A program made the position numbers and the translations under genes. Positions 1 to 5,113 of a DNA stretch of 5,113 nt are shown here, in pieces. Under the pieces are notes generated by a model. It was not told the DNA's origin. It saw nothing but the letters and a program-made list of their open reading frames with translations, and did no database searches. Source of the stretch: Candidatus Cloacimonadota bacterium (GTDB lineage Bacteria; Cloacimonadota; Cloacimonadia; Cloacimonadales; Cloacimonadaceae); NCBI GenBank assembly GCA_023230795.1, contig JALNWR010000192.1, forward strand, positions 1 to 5,113, given 5' to 3'. Positions within the stretch are counted from its first letter, which is position 1, and every line of letters begins with the position of its first letter.

Positions 1-953
1 CGATCCGAAGTATTCACTTCAAAGCGTTCGCTATCCAGCTCAAAACGGATTCTCATATTATCATCCGGTGCTACTAAAGCTACGCGGCGAATGGCTTCCC
101 TTAAGGTTTCCTTATCTATCTCAAATTGATTTTGCAGGGTATCTACAAAGGCTTTCTGATACTCCGGGAATTTATGCTCTATCACTTGAGAGAATACCAA
201 AAAATTATCGCAGGAAAAGATCATTTTGCTGGGCTCGATCAAGACTTTCACTTGAGTCTTACTACCCTCCAAAATCTTTTGCAGGAAGCTCAGAGTCTTT
301 ACCGGAATGATTCTTTCGATCTCGTTTTCTCGGGCCGCATCCGGGAATATATTTTCTTCTGAAGCAGAACTCAACTCGCCAGGATTTTCCAGTAGCGAAG
401 AGTTTTTTATCTTGATCTCAGCCACTTTGCGTCCATCCGTAGCAGCCATCAGATGCATATCCTGCATGATCTTCCAGCATACTCCGGTCAATACAGCCCG
501 ATTGACATCGGTGGATACCGCAAACATGGTCTTGGAGATCATCCGGTCCAAAAGCTTGCCATCTATTCTGATAGCTTTGTCAAAATTGACCTTGGGAACC
601 TCAGGGAACAAGGTGTGATCCGCAATCAAAAGATTAAAATCGATCTTTTTGCACTGTATCATCAAGAGTTCGTCATGACGCCAGAAATCGATCATGGCCT
701 CAGGCATGAAATTGATAATCTCGTTAAAATGCCGGGCCGAGACGGCGATCGTCCCACTTTCACTCACGGCTGCGGTAAATTCCACCACCACAGTAATTTT
801 CAAATCTGAAGCAGTGATGCGCACCAGGGAAGTATCCTCTGATGCCTGGATCAGATAATTAGTCAGAATGGGAGAAGCGTTTTTGGTGGGCGCTACGCTC
901 ACCAAATGCTGTATGCAGGAAAGCAATTCCTTTTTCTCTATGGCAAATCTCAT
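1..953 (-). CDS. dnaN: DNA polymerase III beta subunit (sliding clamp), 3' end cut off by the window edge
   Basis: The product is the ring-shaped processivity clamp that tethers the replicative polymerase and other clamp-binding proteins to DNA. The minus strand reads open for 317 codons from the ATG at 953 to the left edge, starting MRFAIEKKELLSCIQHLV. Visible family landmarks are PILTNYLIQA (residues 28-37), ASDLKI (48-53), FPEVP (116-120), VNRAVLTGV (150-158), ATDGRKVA (171-178, equivalent to the E. coli TDGHRLA segment that lines the partner-binding cleft) and FPEYQKA (262-268). Domains 1 and 2 are complete and domain 3 is cut. The family is usually about 365-375 residues, so roughly 60-70 residues, including the C-terminal M-P-M/I-R-L-type end, are missing here. 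The start is supported by an AGGGG Shine-Dalgarno sequence (959-963) five bases upstream. The loop at about 183-214 is longer than in E. coli. No dnaA or recF is visible beside it. Identity is secure. Confidence 0.96.
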   Translation of the reverse strand, partial: MRFAIEKKELLSCIQHLVSVAPTKNASPILTNYLIQASEDTSLVRITASDLKITVVVEFTAAVSESGTIAVSARHFNEIINFMPEAMIDFWRHDELLMIQCKKIDFNLLIADHTLFPEVPKVNFDKAIRIDGKLLDRMISKTMFAVSTDVNRAVLTGVCWKIMQDMHLMAATDGRKVAEIKIKNSSLLENPGELSSASEENIFPDAARENEIERIIPVKTLSFLQKILEGSKTQVKVLIEPSKMIFSCDNFLVFSQVIEHKFPEYQKAFVDTLQNQFEIDKETLREAIRRVALVAPDDNMRIRFELDSERFEVNTSD

Positions 954-1150
954 GATAACCCCTATAAAGTTTTTCGTTAATACCAAGTTTTTTTTGATTT
1001 CAGTTTCCGTCAATGATTTTTTTGGGAGCCTGCCTGATATAGACGCAAAGATGGGAGAAGAAGTGCATAAACAGCCTAAAATCTCAGCTGATATATCCCG
1101 GATTAAAAGCTGGATAATGACCTGTTCAAACTGCGTCCATTACAAAACCC

Positions 1151-1273
1151 CCATTCCTGCCCGATATTTCGAGCCAGTTTTAACTCGTTTTTGACTCGAG
1201 TCCACTCGAAGCTTCGAGTCAGCTCGAGTTAAAAACGAATTAGAAGCAAGTTCGGCAATAGGGCGAGAGGAGG
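1151..1273. repeat. Long imperfect palindrome (hairpin or cruciform element)
   Basis: The core at 1178-1245 is a 68-bp inverted repeat centred between 1211 and 1212. Of 34 opposed positions, 28 are Watson-Crick pairs. The inner 16 bp (1204-1219, around AAGCTT) are perfect, as are the blocks 1194-1200 with 1223-1229 and 1185-1192 with 1231-1238. Pairing continues outward with small bulges: GCCC (1159-1162) with GGGC (1261-1264), TATT (1165-1168) with AATA (1257-1260), CGA (1170-1172) with TCG (1252-1254), and CCT (1156-1158) with AGG (1268-1270). CTCGAG occurs twice (1195-1200 and 1223-1228) and TCGAG-like words recur through the core. It lies in the non-coding region and does not end in a free T tract, so a simple terminator is unlikely. 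It could be a miniature hairpin repeat or a structured RNA. Family unknown. Confidence 0.8.
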
Positions 1274-1446
1274 TTCTGGGCTGCTTGGGGCATAGGTTTT
1301 CAGCATATTATCAGATGGATTTGAGGTGGCAGCCAACATGGCTTGGGCTAATTTTAACGGAATATCGCCACGCATTGCAGAAAAACCGCAATTAGAGCTT
1401 GACATTGCACTATAGACGTTTCAGGCATTCCCCCATTTTACGAGAG

Positions 1447-1553
1447 TCTGATTATGGACTGGTCGGTATTTGCTATCTGAAATGCCGTCCCTACAGGACT
1501 CTATAACCTTGTGTAGCGGTAGGTTGCTATCTAAAATGCCGTCCCGTTGGGAC
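1447..1553. repeat. Two tandem degenerate ~53-bp repeat units, each ending in a GTCCC-type hairpin
   Basis: Unit A is 1447-1499 and unit B is 1500-1553. They abut directly. The conserved half reads CGGTA, then TTTGC or GGTTGC, then TATCT, then AAATGCCGTCCC, then GGACT. Copy A of this half is 1464-1500 and copy B is 1517-1554. They differ by a one-base indel and a few substitutions. The first 17 bases of each unit begin TCT but are otherwise diverged. Each unit ends in a short inverted repeat: GTCC/GGAC in A (1487-1499) and a perfect GTCCC-GTT-GGGAC in B (1541-1553). The different loop and stem bases with the hairpin kept suggest a dispersed intergenic repeat family. There are only two units without a uniform spacer, so this is not a CRISPR array. 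Confidence 0.7.
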
Positions 1554-1710
1554 TAGTTTTGAAAGCATCTTCATCCGGGATCATAAATCTTATCCCACCA
1601 GGGTAAAGAATTTGTGACCTAATAGACATAGATGAAAGCTAAGGATACTATCGATAAACCATTATAAAAATAAAAGTTCGATATTTTGGAGAATTAACTG
1701 CTACAGAAAA

Positions 1711-1738
1711 GAAAAGCCCGGAAGGTTCCGGGCTTTTC
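1711..1738 (-). terminator. Rho-independent terminator of secDF
   Basis: On the minus strand a 13-bp perfect stem (GAAAAGCCCGGAA with TTCCGGGCTTTTC, two-base turn) is followed by TTTTC and then TTTTCTG, which gives a strong T-rich tail. It starts 17 bases after the secF stop codon. On the plus strand the same stem is followed only by TTTTC and then AAG, so termination should work mainly for the secF transcript. Confidence 0.92.
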
Positions 1739-1755
1739 AAGTGCTTTATCTCAGC

Positions 1756-2739
1756 TTATTTCCGTTTGGAAAGGTGCTGTGCAGTTTGTTTTTCTTTGTG
1801 TGTGGCTTTAGTAAAATCAATCACCAGGTTGCTGGCGATGAAGATTGAGGAATAGGTACCAAAGATCACACCCAGGACGATGGCAAAGGCAAAGTCGTTT
1901 AAGACAGCGCCGCCAAAGAAATACAGGGCCAGGGCTGTGATCAGGGTGGTTCCGGAGGTGATGATGGTCCGGGATAGGGTCTGGTTTATCGAGATGTTGA
2001 TCACCTGCGCCAGAGGTTCTTTCCTTTTGGCTTTCAGGTCTTCGCGGATGCGGTCGAAGATCACGATGGTATCATTGATGCTATAACCCACGATGGTGAG
2101 CAGAGCCGCAATGATCTGAACGGAAATCTCCTTTCCGGTAAGGGCGAAGATACCCACGATGATGATGACGTCATGCGCCAGAGCCACTATAGCCATCAGG
2201 CCAAAGGTGAGCTCGAAGCGGAACCAGATATAGGCTATCATCAGAACTAGCGCAATACACACTGCCAGGAGAGATTGAGTGCGAAGCTCGCCGCCCACTT
2301 TGGGGCCTACTTCGTAAATCTCCAGGATCACTTGAGTATTGATGTCGCGTCCCTTCACATGCTCCGGGAAATTTTCCCGGATGATCTCAATTATCCGGGT
2401 TTTGGTATCCGCGGATACTTCGTCATCAGCCTGCTGGCTTTTGAGTTTGATCATGAAGGTAGAGGATTCTTCGGCTCCTACATGCTGGATTTCAGCTTCA
2501 GGATAGCCGTTATTCATCAAGACACTGCGCAATTCATCAATCTGGATGGGAGCTACATTGCTGTCCAAAGCCAGAAGATTGACCTTAGTGGCTACACCAC
2601 TGGTGAAATCTATACTCCAATTCAATCCACGGGCAAAAAGACCGATGAGTCCAGCGAGGATGAGGATGGCAGAAATCACATAAGCGATCTTACGGACTCC
2701 CACAAAAGGAATGTTTGTATTCTGTAATAATCTCATCAT
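1756..2739 (-). CDS. secF: Protein translocase subunit SecF
   Basis: SecF is the smaller inner-membrane subunit of the SecDF complex, which uses the proton gradient to help pull preproteins out of SecYEG on the outer side of the membrane. The protein has 327 residues, a normal SecF length. Order of parts: TM1 about 17-35, a periplasmic domain about 36-150 opening with WSIDFTSGVA (41-50), then five TM helices between about 153 and 306, and a basic cytoplasmic tail ending SKRK. The TM4 motif GYSINDTIVIFDRIRED (218-234) carries D223, and SRTIITSGTT (256-265) carries R257. By alignment these match E. coli SecF D213 and R247, implicated in proton coupling. The usual DFTGG is DFTSG here. It follows secD by seven bases, with its ribosome site overlapping the secD stop. 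Two adjacent ATG codons (2739 and 2736) can serve as start; the second is better spaced from the ribosome site. Confidence 0.98.
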   Translation of the reverse strand: MMRLLQNTNIPFVGVRKIAYVISAILILAGLIGLFARGLNWSIDFTSGVATKVNLLALDSNVAPIQIDELRSVLMNNGYPEAEIQHVGAEESSTFMIKLKSQQADDEVSADTKTRIIEIIRENFPEHVKGRDINTQVILEIYEVGPKVGGELRTQSLLAVCIALVLMIAYIWFRFELTFGLMAIVALAHDVIIIVGIFALTGKEISVQIIAALLTIVGYSINDTIVIFDRIREDLKAKRKEPLAQVINISINQTLSRTIITSGTTLITALALYFFGGAVLNDFAFAIVLGVIFGTYSSIFIASNLVIDFTKATHKEKQTAQHLSKRK

Positions 2740-2742
2740 GCT

Positions 2743-2748
2743 CTCCTT
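2743..2748 (-). promoter_or_regulatory. secF ribosome binding site overlapping the secD stop codon
   Basis: The minus strand reads TAAGGAGAGC and then ATGATG. AAGGAG is a strong Shine-Dalgarno sequence and shares two bases with the secD TAA (2747-2749). The spacer is only three bases to the first ATG (2739) but six to the second (2736), so initiation at the second ATG, giving a 326-residue protein, is at least as likely. The overlap suggests that translation of secF is coupled to that of secD. Confidence 0.85.
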
Positions 2749-4330
2749 AGATACTCAAAGTCTTTTTGGTGCCGGTGACTACAAAGGTATCGAAGATGGA
2801 GCGCACAAATACCAGGGCGCAGAACATCGAACCAATGATCCCGATGGTGAGGGTAATGGCAAAGCCACGGATGGGGCCAGTGCCGAATTGATATAAGACC
2901 GCAGCGGCGATGAGGGTGGTGATATTTGCATCCCAGACCGTGATGGTTGCACGTTTGTAACCGGAATCTACTGCGGAGCGGGGGGTCTTGCCTGTATCCA
3001 GTTCTTCACGGATACGTTCAAACACCAGGACATTCGCATCCACCGCCATACCGATGGTGAGGATGATGCCAGCGATACCGGGCAGGGTAAGGGTTCCACC
3101 AAAAGCGGTCAGGATCGCCAGCACAAAGCCCACGTTGAAGATGAGGGCTAAGTCTGTAATCAGACCGGATAATTTGTAATAAAAAATCATAAACAGCATG
3201 ACTATTGCCAGGCCTACCATTCCTGCCAGTGAACCACTGCGGATACTATCAGAGCCCAACGTGGCGCCGATGATAGAAGTGGAAACAGGCTTGATGGGTG
3301 CGATCAGATTTCCGGTATTGAGCACGATGGCCAGTTCATTAGCCTCGGCAGAAGTGAATCTTCCGGTGATCTGCGCTCTGCCGCCACCAATACGTTCCTG
3401 AATGTTTGGTGCAGAATAAACCACATCATCCAGGACTATGGCCAGGCGCTTGCCAACGTTGTCGGCAGTCACGCGTTCAAACTTGCGGGCACCCTCGCGC
3501 TTCATCTCGATGGAGATATAAGGTTTATTTGCAATGCGAGGATCGGTAGAGGTGGAAGAGCCGTATTCTACCTTGGCTCTGGCCAGATCGTTTCCGGAAA
3601 GCTGCACTGCCGATGATAGGACATGCAGGGTGCGGTCTTCTCTGGGAGCTCCGGATACAGCACGTTCCAGCGAGAGGTCCCATCCGGCGGGGATCATCTG
3701 ATGAAACAGAGAATCCGCCATCAAGTTCTGAATCAGCCGAACGCTGTCGTATTGAACTTCATAATCCATCTCGCCGGGGCGGATGAGGCTGTTGAATACT
3801 CCGGATTTACTATCTTGTTCCAGAGAGTCGGATTCAGCCAAAATCTGTTTATCCAGCTCGTCCAGCTCGTTCAAGGCCGGAAATTTATCGATATTGGCCG
3901 TGATATTGGCGTCGATAGTATCCAGGATTCGTCTGGCTTCGTCGGGCTGGGCTACTACCTTAAATTCAAGCATAGCGGTTTGTTTGATCAGATTTTCTGC
4001 AGCTTGGAAGTCACTGACTCCAGGCAGCTGAACCATGATCCTTTTTTCTCCGAGTTTCTGGATAGAAGGCTCGGCTACTCCAAATTGGTCGATACGTTCA
4101 CGGATGATCTTAATATTCTGGTCCACTGCGCCACGAGCATCTGCAGCAGAAAGTTGGGAAGTATCCACTTCCAAAAGAATCTGCATTCCGCCCTTTAGAT
4201 CAAGCCCGAGCTTGAGTGTGTGTTGAGACCACCACCCAGGCAAATTCGGGATCGCCAAAGGAGCCAGATAAAATGCTGTAACTAATATGAATATGATTAT
4301 TGAAAGACCTCGCCAGGAAAACTTCTTCAT
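2747..4330 (-). CDS. secD: Protein translocase subunit SecD
   Basis: SecD is the larger SecDF subunit. Its big periplasmic P1 domain is thought to bind emerging preproteins and move with proton flow through the membrane part. The 527 residues run as TM1 (about 8-26), the P1 domain (about 30-360), then five TM helices (about 365-508) and a short tail. Signatures seen are LGLDLKGGMQILLEVD (41-56), IRERIDQFGVAEPSIQ (76-91), QLPGV (101-105), RLAIVLDDVVYSAPNIQERI (295-314), TGRFTSAEANELAIVLNTG (322-340), GMAVDANVLVFERIREE (427-443) and TTLIAAAVLYQFGTGPIRGF (471-490). D431 in TM4 corresponds to E. coli D519, essential for function. The segment at about 128-235 is long and partly very acidic. The start is set by the MKKFSWRG membrane-entry sequence and an AAGGGAG ribosome site (4340-4346) nine bases upstream. 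It is shorter than E. coli SecD (615). yajC is not in the window; the upstream neighbour is unrelated. Confidence 0.98.
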   Translation of the reverse strand: MKKFSWRGLSIIIFILVTAFYLAPLAIPNLPGWWSQHTLKLGLDLKGGMQILLEVDTSQLSAADARGAVDQNIKIIRERIDQFGVAEPSIQKLGEKRIMVQLPGVSDFQAAENLIKQTAMLEFKVVAQPDEARRILDTIDANITANIDKFPALNELDELDKQILAESDSLEQDSKSGVFNSLIRPGEMDYEVQYDSVRLIQNLMADSLFHQMIPAGWDLSLERAVSGAPREDRTLHVLSSAVQLSGNDLARAKVEYGSSTSTDPRIANKPYISIEMKREGARKFERVTADNVGKRLAIVLDDVVYSAPNIQERIGGGRAQITGRFTSAEANELAIVLNTGNLIAPIKPVSTSIIGATLGSDSIRSGSLAGMVGLAIVMLFMIFYYKLSGLITDLALIFNVGFVLAILTAFGGTLTLPGIAGIILTIGMAVDANVLVFERIREELDTGKTPRSAVDSGYKRATITVWDANITTLIAAAVLYQFGTGPIRGFAITLTIGIIGSMFCALVFVRSIFDTFVVTGTKKTLSI

Positions 4331-4572
4331 TGGCTTTTGCTCCCTTCTTCGTTAATTTTCACTATATCTTATCGTGTCTGATCCAAAAGTCTGATACGGC
4401 TTTATTCGTCAAGATATTTCTCAGTAGCAAGCTCAATACAAGCTTTTTTCCAATTTTCAATAGAACCTTATTTTGCGCTCATCACGACAGCTCCGTGCGG
4501 CCATTGGGAGTTGTGCCGTCCCGAATAACTTGACCCTGAGGGAGAAAGTAAACTCGCCCAAATATCTTTATT
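4331..4572. other. Intergenic region between the surface-protein gene and secD
   Basis: This 242-bp gap has no credible gene. A hairpin pairs ACAGCTCC (4487-4494) with GGAGTTGT (4507-4514), with one G-T pair and a 12-base loop. It lacks a T tract on either strand, so it is not a convincing terminator for the upstream gene. The word TGCCGTCCCG (4514-4523) also occurs inside repeat unit B at 1537-1546. For secD, the best promoter candidate on the minus strand is TATAGT (4361-4366, five of six consensus bases), but the hexamer 17 bases upstream, CTTTTG (4384-4389), is a poor -35. An alternative -35-like TTGACG (minus strand, near 4408-4413) has no matching -10. I regard the secD promoter as unresolved. 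Confidence 0.5.
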
Positions 4573-5113
4573 CTATTTGATGATCGTGATCTTCGTGGTG
4601 GCTACCATCCTATCTGCCATCACCTTAACAATATAAGTTCCTGAAGCAAGCGGTCTGTTCTGATCATCCTTGCCATTCCAGACTGTGGAAAAGAGCTCCC
4701 CATTTAGTTTTACATCTCCCGACAGTCCGGCTTTGTGAACAAGGCTGTTATAGCTTTCGCTCAACTGGATATTTTTAACTTTCTGCCCGCGGATATTGAA
4801 AATCTGTATCAAAGGTTGAGAAGCAGGCTTTTGGGGCAATGTGAATTCGATAAATACCCCGGCAGCTTTGCTTGCATTGAATAAAGGATTGGGATATACA
4901 GATATTGAGATAGCCTGTGCAGGAGGCGGCAAGGCGGGATCATCGATACCCACATAGGGATCAGAGCCATATTCATAGCAGCCTATATCAATCCTGCCAT
5001 TGGCTATGCGATGGTTGCCTGCCAGGTCCATGGGGGGCAGATTTAGCCCTTCAGTATCCGGAGTACCACTATCGATACAAGATGAAAGCGCACTTAGCTG
5101 ATAGTACTCCGGC
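4573..5113 (-). CDS. C-terminal part of a secreted surface protein (choice-of-anchor Q-like repeat plus FlgD-like/T9SS-like C-terminal domain); start outside window
   Basis: The frame is open from the right edge (first full codon at 5112) to the TAG at 4573, giving 179 visible residues. The internal Met at 5031 is not the start, because homologous-looking sequence continues upstream: PEYYQLSALSSCIDSGTPDT. The order seen is: end of a beta-helix or choice-of-anchor Q-type region with CIDSG (12-16) and DLAGNHRIANGRIDIG then CYEYG (29-49); a proline-rich linker (PALPPPAQ); then a C-terminal beta-sandwich with VYPNP (72-76), FNIRGQKV (105-112), WNGKDDQNRPLASGTYIVKV (145-164) and an end KITIIK. Such C-terminal domains in FCB-group bacteria resemble FlgD Ig-like and type IX secretion sorting domains. 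The protein is probably exported by Sec and displayed or released. Its specific function, and the signal peptide, cannot be judged from this fragment. Confidence 0.85.
   Translation of the reverse strand, partial: PEYYQLSALSSCIDSGTPDTEGLNLPPMDLAGNHRIANGRIDIGCYEYGSDPYVGIDDPALPPPAQAISISVYPNPLFNASKAAGVFIEFTLPQKPASQPLIQIFNIRGQKVKNIQLSESYNSLVHKAGLSGDVKLNGELFSTVWNGKDDQNRPLASGTYIVKVMADRMVATTKITIIK

Larger units (their letters stand above)
954..1710. other. Long non-coding region upstream of dnaN
   Basis: About 750 bases lie between the dnaN start and the secF terminator without a credible gene on either strand. Open frames here are short or are extensions of frames antisense to dnaN. The part next to dnaN (961-1020) is AT-rich with a run of eight T (978-985). 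It contains TTGACG on the minus strand (1009-1014), which could be a -35 box, but no -10 hexamer sits at a usual distance, so I do not call a dnaN promoter. The middle holds a long imperfect palindrome (1151-1273), followed by tandem repeats (1447-1553). The stretch 1274-1446 shows nothing recognisable beyond a 5-bp hairpin (AGCCA/TGGCT near 1331-1343), and 1554-1710 is AT-rich and plain. No cluster of DnaA boxes (TTATCCACA-like) was seen, so an origin is not supported. Confidence 0.7.

Noticed and set aside
1109..1117. DnaA-box-like TTATCCAGC (minus strand) near dnaN
   Set aside because: It is a single imperfect match without a cluster or an adjacent unwinding region, so it does not support an origin.
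868..1194. 108-residue plus-strand frame crossing the dnaN start into the non-coding region
   Set aside because: The first quarter is antisense to dnaN, the rest has biased, low-information composition and ends inside the palindrome. No family features seen.
1178..1245. Palindrome as a rho-independent terminator
   Set aside because: The T runs are inside the paired arms rather than after the stem, and no gene ends next to it.
1338..1415. 25-codon plus-strand frame starting MAWANFNGISPR
   Set aside because: Too short, with no clear ribosome site or homology. I cannot distinguish it from chance.
1399..1416. TTGACA followed by TATAGA on the plus strand
   Set aside because: The hexamers match sigma-70 boxes well but are only 6 bases apart instead of about 17, so they cannot form a promoter together.
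1447..1553. CRISPR array
   Set aside because: Two degenerate abutting units with no unique spacers of even length and no cas genes in the window.
2275..2727. 150-residue open frame on the plus strand
   Set aside because: It is antisense to secF, whose frame keeps all family motifs. This is a codon-use shadow.
3623..4198. 191-residue open frame on the plus strand
   Set aside because: It is fully antisense to the conserved SecD coding frame, has no recognisable motif and no ribosome site I can support.
4300..4533. 77-residue plus-strand frame across the secD upstream region
   Set aside because: It begins antisense to the secD start, and its composition follows the AT-rich intergenic DNA. No supporting signal.
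5029..5031. ATG at 5031 as start of a 152-residue protein
   Set aside because: The frame remains open to the window edge, and the upstream residues (CIDSGTPDT...) belong to the same conserved domain, so this Met is internal.

Overview
The window is a bacterial chromosome segment in which every supported gene lies on the minus strand. Reading in the direction of transcription (right to left), it holds the C-terminal end of a large secreted surface protein, then secD and secF (a tight two-gene unit closed by a strong intrinsic terminator), then about 750 bp of non-coding, repeat-bearing DNA, and then the first 317 codons of dnaN, which runs off the left edge. 

Organism: the surface protein joins a 'choice-of-anchor Q'-type motif (CIDSG ... 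DLAGN.RI.NG.IDIG.YEYG) to a C-terminal beta-sandwich with VYPNP, IFNIRGQKV and W.GKD..N.PLASGTY. That architecture is common in the Fibrobacteres-Chlorobi-Bacteroidetes (FCB) superphylum. The style, including an ITIIK-like end, resembles Candidatus Cloacimonadota. This is a judgement from recalled family style, not from a search. Separate SecD and SecF proteins and moderate G+C fit but do not prove it. 

Layout: 1-953 dnaN (partial, minus). 954-1710 non-coding, holding a roughly 123-bp imperfect palindrome (1151-1273, core 1178-1245) and a degenerate direct repeat of about 53 bp in two tandem copies (1447-1553). 1711-1738 terminator of secDF. 1756-2739 secF. 2747-4330 secD. 4331-4572 non-coding, with a small hairpin and a weak promoter candidate. 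4573-5113 the 3' end of the surface-protein gene, whose start lies beyond the right edge. 

How they fit together: SecD and SecF form the proton-driven accessory complex that helps pull exported proteins out of SecYEG. The neighbouring surface protein is the kind of client that complex serves, but this is a general relationship and not evidence of co-regulation. DnaN, the replication sliding clamp, is functionally unrelated and is separated by a terminator and a long gap. I found no new enzymatic or defence system. The structure not explained by genes is concentrated in the dnaN upstream region: the long palindrome, whose mismatches favour a plus-strand RNA fold, and the tandem repeat.
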